This document shows, piece after piece, positions 34,257 to 43,702 of a stretch of DNA of 64,000 nt. A program made the position numbers and the translations under genes. Source of the stretch: Qipengyuania vesicularis (lineage in GTDB: Bacteria; Pseudomonadota; Alphaproteobacteria; Sphingomonadales; Sphingomonadaceae); assembly GCF_019711415.1 (NCBI RefSeq), contig NZ_JAIGNJ010000001.1, positions 737,001-801,000 of the forward strand. The letters are read 5' to 3'. The notes beneath the pieces are model-generated. The model made no database searches. It was given only the letters and a program-made list of their open reading frames with translations, and was not told where the DNA came from. The number at the start of each line of letters is the position of its first letter. Within the stretch, counting starts at the first letter, position 1.

Positions 34257-36244
34257 GCGTCGATCATGTCGCGGTCCATATCGCCCGCGTTGTTCTGGAT
34301 GAAGTTGAAGCGGTGCTCGGGGTTCTTGCCCATGAGCTCGTCGACCAGCCGCGCAACTCCTGCGCGGTCTTCGAATTCCTGAGGCAGCGTGATGCGCACG
34401 AGGCTGCGGGTTTCCGGGTCCATGGTGGTTTCGCGCAGCTGCGCCGGGTTCATTTCGCCGAGGCCCTTGAAGCGGCCTACGTCGACCTTTTTGCCCTTGA
34501 AGACCGTTTCCTCCAGCTCCTTGCGGTGCTCGTCGTCGCGGGCGTAGCGGCTCTCCTTGCCAGCGGTCAGGCGATAGAGCGGGGGTTGGGCGAGGTAGAG
34601 GTGCCCGCCGCGCACAATCTCGGGCATTTCCTGGAAGAAGAAGGTCATCAGCAGCGTCGCAATGTGTGCCCCGTCCACGTCCGCGTCGGTCATGATGATG
34701 ATCCGGTCGTAGCGCAGATTTTCGGGGTCGCAGTCCTTGCGCGTCCCGCAGCCCATGGCGAGGCTGAGGTCGGCGATTTCGCTATTGGCGCGGATCTTGT
34801 CGGCGGTCGCGCTGGCGACGTTGAGGATCTTGCCGCGGATCGGCAGGATTGCCTGCGTCTTGCGGTTACGGGCCTGCTTGGCACTGCCGCCTGCCGAATC
34901 GCCTTCGACGATGAATAGCTCCGTCTCGCCATCGCCATCGCCCGAACAATCGGTCAGCTTGCCTGGGAGACGTAGCTTCTTGGCATTGGTCGCGGTCTTG
35001 CGCTTGATTTCGCGTTCCTGCTTGCGGCGCAGGCGTTCGTCCATCCGCTCCATGACCTGTCCCAGCAGCGCCTTGCCACGTTCCATATTGTCGGACAGGA
35101 AATGGTCGAAATGGTCGCGCACCGCATTCTCGACGAGGCGTGCCGCTTCGGGCGAGGTTAGGCGGTCCTTCGTCTGGCTCTGGAACTGCGGATCGCGGAT
35201 GAAGACCGACAGCATGACCTCGGCGCCGACCATGATGTCGTCCGCCGTGAGGTCCTTGGCCTTCTTCGTGCCGGTAAGTTCGCCGAATGCGCGCAGCCCC
35301 TTGGTCAGTGCAGCGCGAACACCTTGTTCGTGCGTTCCCCCATCGGGCGTCGGCACGGTGTTACAATACCAGCTTGTCGATCCGTCGGAATAAAGCGGCC
35401 AGGCGATGGCCCATTCGACGCTGCCCTGCTTCAGGCCCTGATCGTTGTCGGGGAAGTCCTGCTTGCCCGCAAACGGCTGCGCCGTAACGCATTCGCGCCC
35501 GCCGAGTTGTTCGCTCAGGTGATCTGCAAGACCGCCTGGAAATTTGAAGACGGCTTCGGCAGGCACTTCCTCCGAGGCGAGGCTTTCCGCGCATTTCCAG
35601 CGGATCTCGACCCCGGCGAAGAGATAGGCCTTCGAACGGGCCAGCTTGAATAGCCGTTTGGGATTGAACTTGCGGTCGCCGAAAATCTCGGTGTCGGGGA
35701 CGAACGTGACAGTCGTCCCGCGCCGGTTGGGTGCGGAGCCAATCTCCTCGATCCCACCCTTGGGCGCGCCCTTGGAAAATTCCTGCGCATAGAGCGTCTT
35801 GTCGCGCGCCACCTCGACGCGGGTATAATCGGACAGTGCATTGACGACGCTGACGCCCACGCCGTGGAGGCCCCCGCTGGTGGCATAGGCCTTGCCCGAG
35901 AACTTGCCGCCCGAATGGAGCGTGGTGAGGATGACTTCGAGCGTCGACTTGCCCGGATATTTCGGATGCTCATCGACTGGCATACCGCGACCGTTATCGG
36001 CGATGGTGATGCGGTTGCCTTCATCGAGGCGGACTTCGATCCGGCTCGCATGCCCGGCAACCGCCTCGTCCATCGAGTTGTCGAGCACTTCGGCGACAAG
36101 GTGGTGCAGCGCCCGATCGTCCGTGCCGCCGATATACATGCCCGGGCGGCGGCGCACGGGTTCGAGTCCCTCGAGGACTTCGATGGAAGAAGCATCATAG
36201 TCGCCGGAGGATGTCGGCGTGTTTTCGAACAGATCGTCGGACAT
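34253..36244 (-). CDS. parE: DNA topoisomerase IV subunit B
   Basis: ATPase subunit that, with ParC, unlinks daughter chromosomes. It has 663 residues. The GHKL ATPase motifs are EVLDNSMDEAVAGHA, DNGRGMPVDEHP and GGLHGVGVSVVNAL. The TOPRIM motif EGDSAGGSAKQARNRKTQA and the metal site DADVDGAHIATLLM follow. GyrB is close, but the short insert-free length and neighbourhood favour ParE. It is downstream of the LpoA-like gene on the same strand. Confidence 0.95.
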   Translation of the reverse strand: MSDDLFENTPTSSGDYDASSIEVLEGLEPVRRRPGMYIGGTDDRALHHLVAEVLDNSMDEAVAGHASRIEVRLDEGNRITIADNGRGMPVDEHPKYPGKSTLEVILTTLHSGGKFSGKAYATSGGLHGVGVSVVNALSDYTRVEVARDKTLYAQEFSKGAPKGGIEEIGSAPNRRGTTVTFVPDTEIFGDRKFNPKRLFKLARSKAYLFAGVEIRWKCAESLASEEVPAEAVFKFPGGLADHLSEQLGGRECVTAQPFAGKQDFPDNDQGLKQGSVEWAIAWPLYSDGSTSWYCNTVPTPDGGTHEQGVRAALTKGLRAFGELTGTKKAKDLTADDIMVGAEVMLSVFIRDPQFQSQTKDRLTSPEAARLVENAVRDHFDHFLSDNMERGKALLGQVMERMDERLRRKQEREIKRKTATNAKKLRLPGKLTDCSGDGDGETELFIVEGDSAGGSAKQARNRKTQAILPIRGKILNVASATADKIRANSEIADLSLAMGCGTRKDCDPENLRYDRIIIMTDADVDGAHIATLLMTFFFQEMPEIVRGGHLYLAQPPLYRLTAGKESRYARDDEHRKELEETVFKGKKVDVGRFKGLGEMNPAQLRETTMDPETRSLVRITLPQEFEDRAGVARLVDELMGKNPEHRFNFIQNNAGDMDRDMIDA

Positions 36245-36305
36245 GGCTTCAGGCTATATCGCGTGCCTTCGCCCCGGCAAGGAGGCGGAGAATGTTATCC
36301 GCCTG

Positions 36306-37451
36306 TCAGAAGCCGCGCGGAGCTGCAGAGACGGTTTCCACCGAAGCGTTGCCCACCTGGCGCACTTCGAATGCCCGCTCCACCACGCCGTTGCGCTGGA
36401 AGCGGAAGGGGCCATCCACACCGTCGAAACCGCCAGACTGGAACAGGATACTGGTTGGGAATGGACGTCCGACCTTCCAGTCGCGCGCGGCGCGCAAAGT
36501 CAGGAGGACCGCGTCATATCCCAGCGTGGCAACCCGATAGGGCTGCCCGCCGAAGCGTTCCTCATAGCTGCGCACGAATCCGCCGTAACGCGCATCGCTG
36601 ACTGCCGAGAACAAGGCCCCACGAAGCGATGGCGAGCGCAGGACAGCTCCGTCGCCGCTCCAGCGTTCGGTGCCGAGGATTTGGAGGTCATCGAACTTGA
36701 CCGCACCGGCCCCGCGAATGGAATTGCTGCCGCCATCCGCGATCAGGACCGTATCGAAGCCGCCGCGCTGCTTGAGGCGGCCTGCAGCGCTGACGACCGA
36801 GGTGTTGCTGGGCGTATAACGCTCGCTAGCAACCAGGGAGCCGCCGTGGCGCGTGAGTGCCGAACGCAGTGCAGCCTCAGCGCGATTGCCGTAATCGCCC
36901 TCGGGCGCAAGGATGGCGAATTCGCGCGAACCCTTGTCGCCCGCATATTCGACGCTGCGGGCGATCGACTGTTCGGGGATGTGGCCCATAACGAAGACGC
37001 CCGGTCCGGCAACGCTGGCATCATTCGAGAAACTGATGATCGGGACATTGGCCGAGCCCGCCTCTGCTCGGACCGACACGACATTGCTGCCCAGAAGCGG
37101 GCCGAGGATCAGCCGGTTGCCGTCCGCAATCGCCTTGCGCGCCGCAGCCTGCGGGCCCTGTGCGGTATCATAGGTGGTGATCCGCAGATTGTTCGCATTG
37201 GTGTCGAGTATTGCCATGGTCGTCGCATTGGCGATCGACTGGCCGACCTCGCCATTCTGGCCGGATAGCGGGACCAGCAAAGCGACGCGATGAAGCTTGT
37301 CATCCTGCGGGAGAGATGTCGAACTCGGCTCTGGCGTCGGAGTGCCGCTTGTGGGCGTCTCGGCACCCTTGGGAATGACCGCACAGCCCGAAAGCAGCAC
37401 AGCGCCCGTCATCATCACCATGTTGCGCCGGTTCACAAATCCGCGTGTCAT
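36306..37451 (-). CDS. LpoA-like penicillin-binding-protein activator lipoprotein
   Basis: Lipoprotein of 381 residues: the signal peptide ends in the lipobox LLSGC (Cys near residue 23), then a Pro/Thr/Ser linker, then a periplasmic-binding-protein fold (ALLVPLSGQNGEVGQSIANA, LILGPLLGSNVVSVR, FAILAPEGDYGNRAE). This is the C-terminal LpoA/YraM domain that activates PBP1A in gammaproteobacteria, without the N-terminal TPR half. The divergent rsmI gene with yraN behind it is the same neighbourhood as in E. coli (yraL-lpoA-yraN), which supports the call. Confidence 0.85.
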   Translation of the reverse strand: MTRGFVNRRNMVMMTGAVLLSGCAVIPKGAETPTSGTPTPEPSSTSLPQDDKLHRVALLVPLSGQNGEVGQSIANATTMAILDTNANNLRITTYDTAQGPQAAARKAIADGNRLILGPLLGSNVVSVRAEAGSANVPIISFSNDASVAGPGVFVMGHIPEQSIARSVEYAGDKGSREFAILAPEGDYGNRAEAALRSALTRHGGSLVASERYTPSNTSVVSAAGRLKQRGGFDTVLIADGGSNSIRGAGAVKFDDLQILGTERWSGDGAVLRSPSLRGALFSAVSDARYGGFVRSYEERFGGQPYRVATLGYDAVLLTLRAARDWKVGRPFPTSILFQSGGFDGVDGPFRFQRNGVVERAFEVRQVGNASVETVSAAPRGF

Positions 37452-37488
37452 CTTGCCGCGTCCCTCATTCCTAGTTCATGGAAGGCAC

Positions 37489-38343
37489 GTGAGCGAACCA
37501 CTGCCTAGCCCTGACGAGGCCCTTACACCGGGACTCTACCTTGTCGCCACCCCTATCGGTAATCTTGGCGATATCACGATGCGCGCAGTCGATGTGTTGC
37601 GACGCTGCGACGGCGTGGCCTGCGAAGACACGCGCGTGACGGGCAAGCTGCTGAAGCATCTCGGTATCTCGAAACCGCTGTGGCGCTACGATGACCATAG
37701 CGAGCATCGCGACCGTTCCAGGCTGGTCGAATCGATGCGCGAACGGGCTGTGGCGCTCGTCAGCGATGCAGGAACGCCGATGATTTCGGACCCGGGCTAC
37801 AGGCTGGTCAACGACTGCCGGCTCGAGGGAATTCCGGTGACCAGTATACCCGGCGCCTGCGCCGCTGTGGTCGGTCTCACGCTGTCAGGCCTCCCGAACG
37901 ACCGCTTCCTGTTCGCCGGCTTCCTGCCTGCAAAAGACAAGGCGCGTCGCGAAGTGCTGGAAGAATTTGGGTCAATCGATACGACGCTGGTCTTCTACGA
38001 AACGGGTCCGCGACTGCTGAAATCACTGGCTGCCTTGCGAGAAGTGATGCCGGAACGCGAGATTGCCGTGGCCCGCGAACTGACCAAGCTGCATGAGGAA
38101 TGTCGCCGCGGGCTGGGGGATGGGCTCATCGCCTATTACGAGGCCAATCCACCCAAGGGCGAAATCGTACTCCTCGTCGGTCCGCCCGAAGAGCAGGTCG
38201 CCAGCAATACTGATGCGGAGGCTATGTTGCGCGAGGCGATGGAGACGATGAAACCCTCGCAGGCTGCTGGCCATGTAGCCAAGGCCACGGGCCTCGACCG
38301 CAAGACGCTTTATGCGCGCGCGATGGAGTTCAAGGCTGAATGA
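37489..38343 (+). CDS. rsmI: 16S rRNA (cytidine-1402-2'-O)-methyltransferase
   Basis: Methylates C1402 of 16S rRNA at the ribose. The tetrapyrrole-methylase-type fold is shown by LYLVATPIGNLGDITMRAVDVL, CEDTRVTGKLLKHLGI, LVSDAGTPMISDPGYRLV and SIPGACAAVVGLTLSGLP. I use the GTG at 37489 (284 residues), where GGAAGG is close in front. There is no upstream ATG in frame before the conserved start. It is divergent from the LpoA-like gene and overlaps yraN by four bases (ATGA). Confidence 0.95.
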   Translation: MSEPLPSPDEALTPGLYLVATPIGNLGDITMRAVDVLRRCDGVACEDTRVTGKLLKHLGISKPLWRYDDHSEHRDRSRLVESMRERAVALVSDAGTPMISDPGYRLVNDCRLEGIPVTSIPGACAAVVGLTLSGLPNDRFLFAGFLPAKDKARREVLEEFGSIDTTLVFYETGPRLLKSLAALREVMPEREIAVARELTKLHEECRRGLGDGLIAYYEANPPKGEIVLLVGPPEEQVASNTDAEAMLREAMETMKPSQAAGHVAKATGLDRKTLYARAMEFKAE

Positions 38344-38690
38344 AGCGCCAGCTGGCCGAGCGGCAAGGGCGATCGGGCGAGGCGCGGGCGGCACTCTGGC
38401 TACGCGCGAAGGGCTGGCGCGTCCTCGACCAGCGGGTGAAAACACCGGCAGGTGAAATCGATCTCGTGGCGAAACGTGGAAAGCTGGTGGCGTTCGTCGA
38501 GGTCAAGTGGCGCAAGGAGCGCAAGGACCTCGACCATGCTATCGACGAGCATCGCCTGGCGCGGGTTGCGGCTGCTGCGGAAGCGGTCGGGCATCGCTAC
38601 GTCACCGAAGGCGAGGACATGCGGGTCGACGTGATCCTGCTTGCACCGGGCGCATTCCCTCGCCACATCGCCAATGCCTGGCAGCCATAA
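38340..38690 (+). CDS. YraN family protein (UPF0102)
   Basis: Protein of 116 residues with the restriction-endonuclease-like core of YraN: GEARAALWLRAKGW, GEIDLVAKRGKLVAFVEVKWR (metal-binding D-x(n)-E-x-K) and a helical C-terminus. It resembles Holliday-junction resolvases but no activity is established. It overlaps rsmI by four bases, and glutathione synthase follows after 9 bases, so rsmI-yraN-gshB form one operon, as is usual. Confidence 0.92.
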   Translation: MKRQLAERQGRSGEARAALWLRAKGWRVLDQRVKTPAGEIDLVAKRGKLVAFVEVKWRKERKDLDHAIDEHRLARVAAAAEAVGHRYVTEGEDMRVDVILLAPGAFPRHIANAWQP

Positions 38691-38699
38691 GGATTACCC

Positions 38700-39668
38700 A
38701 TGAGCCTACGCGTAGCCGTCCAGATGGACCCGCTGGAGAGCATCAAGATCGCAGGCGACAGTTCGTTCGCGCTGATGCTGTCAGCCCAATCGCGCGGTCA
38801 CGAGGTGTGGCATTACGACGTCAAAACGCTGGCGTGGCAGAGTGATGGCACTCCGGCAGGCAGGATCACGGCCCATGCCGCGCCGGTAACGGTGCAGCGC
38901 GTCGAAGGCGATCATTTCACCGCTGGTGAACGCCGGCGGATCGACCTTGCGAAGGATATCGACGTTGTCCTGATGCGGCAGGACCCGCCGTTCCATCTCG
39001 GCTATATCAGCTCCGCGCTGCTGCTAGACCGGCTCAAGGGCACGACACTGGTGATCAACGACCCTCGAGAGGTCGTGAATGCGCCTGAAAAAATGTTCGT
39101 GCTCGATTATGCGCGGTTCATGCCGCCGACCATGATCGCGCGGCATCTCGATGACCTTCGTGCCTTCCAGCAAGAACATGGATCGGTCGTCGTGAAGCCC
39201 CTCCACGGTAATGGCGGAAAGGCCATCTTCCGGCTCGATGCAGAGGGTACAAACCTGTCGGCGCTAAGCGAGGTCTTCGATCTCACATGGCCAGAACCGC
39301 ACATGCTTCAGCCCTTCCTCCCCGAAGTGAGCGAAGGCGACAAGCGCATAGTCCTTGTCGATGGAGAATATGCCGGTGCAATCAATCGCTTCCCCGGTGA
39401 AGGTGAGTTCCGTTCGAACCTCGCTCAGGGCGGCCACGCCGAAGCGACCGACCTCACCGACCGCGAGCAGGAGATCTGCAAGGCGATGGGCCCCGAGCTC
39501 AAGAAGCGTGGCCTCGTCTTCGTCGGGATCGACGTGATCGGCGGCAAATGGCTTACCGAGATCAACGTGACATCGCCCACCGGCATCGTTGCGATCGACA
39601 AGTTCAACGGCACCGACACGCCGGGCCTGATCTGGGATGCGATCGAGCGGCGTCACGCAACGATGTGA
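38700..39668 (+). CDS. gshB: Glutathione synthetase
   Basis: ATP-grasp ligase joining gamma-glutamylcysteine and glycine. It has 322 residues. N-terminal VAVQMDPLESIKIAGDSSFAL is the typical start, followed by VDVVLMRQDPPFHLGYISSA-type sequence, KPLHGNGGKAIFRL (ATP-binding loop) and VGIDVIGGKWLTEINVTSPTG at the active site. The stop (TGA 39666-39668) directly abuts the xerC stop on the other strand. Confidence 0.97.
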   Translation: MSLRVAVQMDPLESIKIAGDSSFALMLSAQSRGHEVWHYDVKTLAWQSDGTPAGRITAHAAPVTVQRVEGDHFTAGERRRIDLAKDIDVVLMRQDPPFHLGYISSALLLDRLKGTTLVINDPREVVNAPEKMFVLDYARFMPPTMIARHLDDLRAFQQEHGSVVVKPLHGNGGKAIFRLDAEGTNLSALSEVFDLTWPEPHMLQPFLPEVSEGDKRIVLVDGEYAGAINRFPGEGEFRSNLAQGGHAEATDLTDREQEICKAMGPELKKRGLVFVGIDVIGGKWLTEINVTSPTGIVAIDKFNGTDTPGLIWDAIERRHATM

Positions 39669-40565
39669 TCAGTCCTTCTCGCGCGGGTGGGCGCTGCGAT
39701 AGGTTTCGAGCAAGCTCGCCGCGTCGACTTTGGTGTAAATCTGTGTTGAGCCGAGGCTGGCGTGGCCGAGCAGTTCCTGAAGGCTCCGCAAATCCGCGCC
39801 CGCGCCCAGCAGATGTGTCGCAAAGCTGTGGCGCAATGCGTGGGGCGTCGCGGTATCGGGCAGGCCCAGCGCCTTGCGGGCTCGCGCGGTGGCTTTCTGG
39901 ACGACGCCTTGGGAGAGCGGCCCTCCCTTGATGCCCCGAAAGAGCGGCGCTTCCGGTTCGATAGGCCAAGGGCAATGCCTCACGTACTCGCTTACCGCCT
40001 CGCGGATCAGCGGTACGAGCGGCACCACGCGCTGTTTGTTTCCTTTGCCGGTTACAGTCAGCGTCTCGCCGAGTGGAAGGGCGCTCCCCTTGAGCGCAAG
40101 TGCCTCGGAAATACGCAATCCGGCACCGTAGAGCAGCAGAAGCACGGCCCGATCGCGCGCGCCGACCCATTCGTCGGCCGCCAGATCGTCGACCGTCTTG
40201 GCCAGCGCGATGGCGTCATCGGGCGTGACCGGTCGTGGCAGGCCCTTCTTCAGCCGTGGCCCGCGAAGGCGCGGCGGCTCTGTGACTTCATGGCCCGCCT
40301 GCGCCCTTGCAAAGCTGATGAAGGCCTTGAGAGCGCTGAGTTCGCGCGCCGCCGAGGCGTTGGACAAGCCATCGCTGCGCCGTGAAGCGAGATGGGTGCG
40401 CAGTTTACCGGAGGACAGGGTGGCGATTGCCTCGAAAGTACCAAGGTCGAGCCGGGTCAACAGTCGCTCGGCGGCCTTGTGATAGGCGCGCACTGTATGC
40501 GGCGAGCGGCGCAATCCGAGGGCGAGGTGATCGTGCCATGCGCCGAGGATTTCCTGGCGGCTCAC
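39669..40565 (-). CDS. xerC: Tyrosine recombinase XerC
   Basis: Site-specific recombinase of 298 residues that resolves chromosome dimers at dif with XerD. The catalytic residues are visible: Arg in LLLYGAGLRISEALAL, Lys in the beta-hairpin TVTGKGNKQR, HALRHSFATHL (H-x-x-R), the second His in LGHASLGSTQIY, and Tyr in QIYTKV. The N-terminal SAM-like core-binding domain is present. The GTG start overlaps the stop of hemW (GTGA). A mobile-element integrase is unlikely, because the neighbours are conserved housekeeping genes. Confidence 0.93.
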   Translation of the reverse strand: MSRQEILGAWHDHLALGLRRSPHTVRAYHKAAERLLTRLDLGTFEAIATLSSGKLRTHLASRRSDGLSNASAARELSALKAFISFARAQAGHEVTEPPRLRGPRLKKGLPRPVTPDDAIALAKTVDDLAADEWVGARDRAVLLLLYGAGLRISEALALKGSALPLGETLTVTGKGNKQRVVPLVPLIREAVSEYVRHCPWPIEPEAPLFRGIKGGPLSQGVVQKATARARKALGLPDTATPHALRHSFATHLLGAGADLRSLQELLGHASLGSTQIYTKVDAASLLETYRSAHPREKD

Positions 40566-41728
40566 TGCGCCACCAGTTCTTCAGGGACCAGCTCGCCAAG
40601 CAGGGCGTCGAGCAGGGGCATGCCCGCATCGGTGACGGCAAGGTGGTCATCCTCCCGCGCGATAAGTCCCAGATCGCTGTAGAGTGCCAGTTTCTCAGAG
40701 TTCACCAGTCCTTCGCGAGGGATCGAGAAGCGTCGGGACAGATCGGCAAGGTCGATCCCCTCGGTCAATCGCAGCCCCATAAGCAGCGCCTCTGAAGCCT
40801 GTTCGCGTATGCCAAGACGCCGCTGCTCGGACATGCCGCTTCCGTGCCGTTCGACCGCGGCGAGGAAGTTCTCCGGCTTCTTGTGCCGCAAGGTAGCGAT
40901 CCCGGCCCGGCGGCCGTGCGCGCCCGGACCGATGCCGTGATAGTCGCGGTAGCGCCAGTAGGTGAGGTTGTGTCTGCTTTCCTCGCCTGGCCTCGCGTGG
41001 TTGCTGATCTCGTATGCCGGCAAACCAGCCTTCGCGGTCATTTCGCGGGTGAGGGCGAAGAGATCGGCAGCAGGGTCGTCGTCCAGCGGGTCGAACACGC
41101 CGCGCCGCACATCGGTGGCAAAGCGCGTCGTGGGTTCGATGGTGAGCTGGTAGAGCGACATATGCGAAGTGCCGAGTTCCAGCGCTTCAGACAGTTCCTG
41201 GTGCCATTGCTCCGGCGTTTGCTCCGGTCGGGCATAGATCAAGTCGATGGAAACGCGGCTGAAATGGCGGTTTGCGGTCTCGATCGCTGCCAGAGCCTCT
41301 TCGACCCCGTGCAGCCGACCGAGAAAATGCAACGCCTCGTCCCGCAAACTCTGCACGCCGAGCGATACGCGGTTGATCCCGGCGCTGGCAAGGTCGGCGA
41401 AATTGGCTGCCTCCACCGAGCTTGGATTGCCCTCCAATGTGATCTCGATGTCGGGTGCAAAGCCCCACAAGCGCTCGGCCTCGCGCAGGAGTGACGCCAC
41501 GAGCTTTGGCGGCATGAGGGAGGGAGTTCCCCCGCCAAAAAAGATACTTATCAGCGGTTCGTGAGAAACGGTCGCATCATACTCCGCGCGCATATCGGCA
41601 AGCAGGGCGGCTTCCCACGCAGCCATATCGGTACGTTCGCGTACATGGCTGTTGAAGTCGCAATAGGGGCACTTCGCGAGGCAGAACGGCCAGTGGATGT
41701 AGAGCGATTGCGCCAAGTTGCATTTCAC
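40562..41728 (-). CDS. hemW: Heme chaperone HemW-like radical SAM protein
   Basis: Protein of 388 residues with the radical SAM cluster CLAKCPYCDF (CxxxCxxC) near the N-terminus and FFGGGTPSLM, IEITLEGNPSSVEAANF and SLGVQSLRDEALHFLGR after it. This is the HemW (formerly 'HemN-like') group, which binds heme and passes it to respiratory targets and lacks the extra Cys of true HemN. The HemN_C domain is present at the C-terminus. It is upstream of xerC in the same operon and starts at ATG 41728. Confidence 0.93.
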   Translation of the reverse strand: MKCNLAQSLYIHWPFCLAKCPYCDFNSHVRERTDMAAWEAALLADMRAEYDATVSHEPLISIFFGGGTPSLMPPKLVASLLREAERLWGFAPDIEITLEGNPSSVEAANFADLASAGINRVSLGVQSLRDEALHFLGRLHGVEEALAAIETANRHFSRVSIDLIYARPEQTPEQWHQELSEALELGTSHMSLYQLTIEPTTRFATDVRRGVFDPLDDDPAADLFALTREMTAKAGLPAYEISNHARPGEESRHNLTYWRYRDYHGIGPGAHGRRAGIATLRHKKPENFLAAVERHGSGMSEQRRLGIREQASEALLMGLRLTEGIDLADLSRRFSIPREGLVNSEKLALYSDLGLIAREDDHLAVTDAGMPLLDALLGELVPEELVAQ

Positions 41729-41763
41729 CGGAAATTAAGCGAGGCAACCGTCAATAAGTCGCC

Positions 41764-42345
41764 ATGAACGGGTCGAAAATCATCCTCGCGGCCGTCGCCG
41801 CAGCATCCGCGCTCTCTGCCACGGGGCTCACTGTCGCCGCAAGTGCGCAGGAGAGAGTTGCATACAACCCTGCACCGCAGCGTGCCATGTATGAAAACCG
41901 GATGAGCGACCGGCTCGCGGTTCGCATGCTGGCCGCGCACAATCGCGAACGCCAGCGACTTGGCCTGCCGAAACTCAAATGGAACCGCGCGCTGGAGCGT
42001 GAGGCAAGGGATTGGGGTCACGTCCTCGCACGCAAGGGCCGCCTCCAGCATGCCGATCAGCGCGTGCGGAACGGTACAGGCGAGAATCTGTGGATGGGCA
42101 CGCGCGGACAGTGGGACGTGCTGGTCGGGATCGAGCTGATGCTCGATGAGCGGCGCCTCTATCGCCACGACAACTTCCCCAGGATCTCGCGCACTGGCCA
42201 GTGGAAGGACGTGGCGCATTACTCGCAAATTGTCTGGCGCGACACGCAGGAGGTCGGCTGTTCGGTGGTCAACGACCACGGGTGGGATGTGCTTGTGTGC
42301 CGCTATTGGCCCGCCGGCAATGTCTGGGGCGAGAGGGCCTACTGA
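41764..42345 (+). CDS. CAP-domain (SCP/PR1) protein, exported (copy 1)
   Basis: Secreted protein of 193 residues. A signal peptide (MNGSKIILAAVAAASALSAT, Ala cleavage region near residue 29) is followed by a CAP domain with LAAHNRERQRLGLPKLKW, GENLWMG, HYSQIVWRDTQEVGCSVV and LVCRYWPAGNV. Conserved His/Glu residues for metal are in place. Bacterial CAP proteins are extracellular or periplasmic and little studied. A second CAP gene follows 73 bases later. Confidence 0.9.
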   Translation: MNGSKIILAAVAAASALSATGLTVAASAQERVAYNPAPQRAMYENRMSDRLAVRMLAAHNRERQRLGLPKLKWNRALEREARDWGHVLARKGRLQHADQRVRNGTGENLWMGTRGQWDVLVGIELMLDERRLYRHDNFPRISRTGQWKDVAHYSQIVWRDTQEVGCSVVNDHGWDVLVCRYWPAGNVWGERAY

Positions 42346-42418
42346 TCCCGCATCATCGGGCGCAATCCTTGATGGTTAATTTCAACTTTCCTTAACGTTC
42401 CGGGTCCAGCTTGAAGCC

Positions 42419-43069
42419 ATGAAACGGCGCCACATATTCTCACTCCTGCTATCGACCGCGCTTATCGCAAGCTGCGGTACAGAGGATGGCTCTTCAGGTC
42501 CTTCGACAGGGGGCGGGTCGGGCAGCGGCACTCCTGCGCCGAGCCCGACACCCAGTCCGTCTCCTTCGCCAAGCCCGTCCCCGTCGCCAACGCCCACTCC
42601 CACGCCGCCGAGCACGGGCGACGCGCGGCAGGATTCGATGCTATCGGTCATGCTCGCCACGCATAACGAGGCGCGGGCCGAAGTTGGCGTACCCGACCTC
42701 GTCCTCGACAACGACCTCAACCGCCAGGCACTGGCCTATGCCGAGGAAATGGCCCGCACCGGCATGTTCCAGCACAGCAAGGGCAGCGACCGGCCCGGGC
42801 AAGGCGAGAACCTGTGGGCCGGCACCGCCTCGGCGTTCCCCTATGAACGCATGTCGGGCGCATGGATCGACGAGAAACGGTTCTTTATCGATGCCGAATT
42901 CCCGAACGTCAGCACCACCGGTAACTGGCAGGATGTCGGGCATTACACCCAGATCGTGTGGCGCGACACGACGCGGTTCGGTTGCGGGATTGCGACTGGA
43001 CTGGGCCGTGATTGGCTGGTGTGTCGCTATTCGCCTCCAGGCAATGTCCTCGGGCGGCGCGTCTTCTAG
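42419..43069 (+). CDS. CAP-domain lipoprotein with Pro/Ser linker (copy 2)
   Basis: Protein of 216 residues. A lipoprotein signal with the lipobox LIASC (Cys near residue 20) is followed by a low-complexity linker dominated by PSPSP repeats (about residues 40-62), then a CAP domain with ATHNEARAEVGVPDL, GENLWAGTAS, HYTQIVWRDTTRFGC and LVCRYSPPGNV. The linker probably lets the domain reach away from the membrane. Its domain is close to copy 1, so the pair looks like a tandem duplication with one secreted and one anchored form. Confidence 0.9.
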   Translation: MKRRHIFSLLLSTALIASCGTEDGSSGPSTGGGSGSGTPAPSPTPSPSPSPSPSPSPTPTPTPPSTGDARQDSMLSVMLATHNEARAEVGVPDLVLDNDLNRQALAYAEEMARTGMFQHSKGSDRPGQGENLWAGTASAFPYERMSGAWIDEKRFFIDAEFPNVSTTGNWQDVGHYTQIVWRDTTRFGCGIATGLGRDWLVCRYSPPGNVLGRRVF

Positions 43070-43072
43070 CGA

Positions 43073-43702
43073 TCAGCTGCCGAACTGCTCGGCAACCAGC
43101 TTGGCAAAGGCATCGGCGCGGTGGCTGATCGCGTGCTTCTCCTCGGGCGCGATCTCGGCGAAGGTTTGCTCACGGCCCTTGGGGACGAAGACCGGGTCGT
43201 AGCCGAAACCCAGCTCGCCGCGGGGCGGCCAGGTGAGTGTGCCGGGCGCCGTCCCCTCGTAAACGGCCTGCTCGCCATCGGGCCATGCGAGCGCGAGGAC
43301 ACAGTGGAAGGCGCAGCTGCGATCGACATCGGCGCCCTTCTGCTGGAGCATCCCTTCGACCTTGCCCATCGCCATATACCAATCGCGGCCAGGCTCACCC
43401 TCGAAATGTTGTCGCTCTGCCCAGTCGGCTGTGTAGACACCGGGACGGCCGTCCAGCGCATCGACTGACAAGCCGCTGTCATCGGCGAGGGCCGGGAGGC
43501 CAGAAGCCTCCGCCGCAGCCCGCGCCTTGATCAGCGCATTCTGGACGAAAGTCGTCCCGGTTTCCGGCGGTTCGGGCAGGCCAAGCGAGCCGGCGGAAAT
43601 GCACTTGACCCCATAGGGATCGAGAAGCGCGGAAATTTCCTTGAGCTTGCCCGCATTATGCGTGGCGATCACGAGGCTGCCCGAACCGAGACGGCGTGTC
43701 AT
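43073..43702 (-). CDS. rdgB: Non-canonical purine NTP pyrophosphatase (RdgB/HAM1)
   Basis: Housecleaning enzyme that hydrolyses ITP, dITP and XTP to prevent their incorporation. Has 209 residues with [48 protein letters not shown] sequence and [12 protein letters not shown]. The ATG overlaps the stop of the YcxB-like gene by four bases, so expression depends on an operon that starts with rph. Confidence 0.96.
   Translation of the reverse strand: MTRRLGSGSLVIATHNAGKLKEISALLDPYGVKCISAGSLGLPEPPETGTTFVQNALIKARAAAEASGLPALADDSGLSVDALDGRPGVYTADWAERQHFEGEPGRDWYMAMGKVEGMLQQKGADVDRSCAFHCVLALAWPDGEQAVYEGTAPGTLTWPPRGELGFGYDPVFVPKGREQTFAEIAPEEKHAISHRADAFAKLVAEQFGS

Noticed and set aside
39669..40565. Tyrosine recombinase as the integrase of a mobile element
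   Set aside because: The neighbours (gshB, hemW) and the operon overlap fit chromosomal xerC; no att repeats or phage genes are nearby.
42370..42400. TTAA-like pairs before the second CAP gene as a CtrA site
   Set aside because: The spacings between the halves are 6 and 12 bases, not 7, so the match fails.
42540..42610. Pro/Ser codon repeats in the second CAP gene as a DNA repeat or CRISPR-like array
   Set aside because: They are short in-frame codon repeats encoding a protein linker; there are no spacers and no repeat units of CRISPR size.
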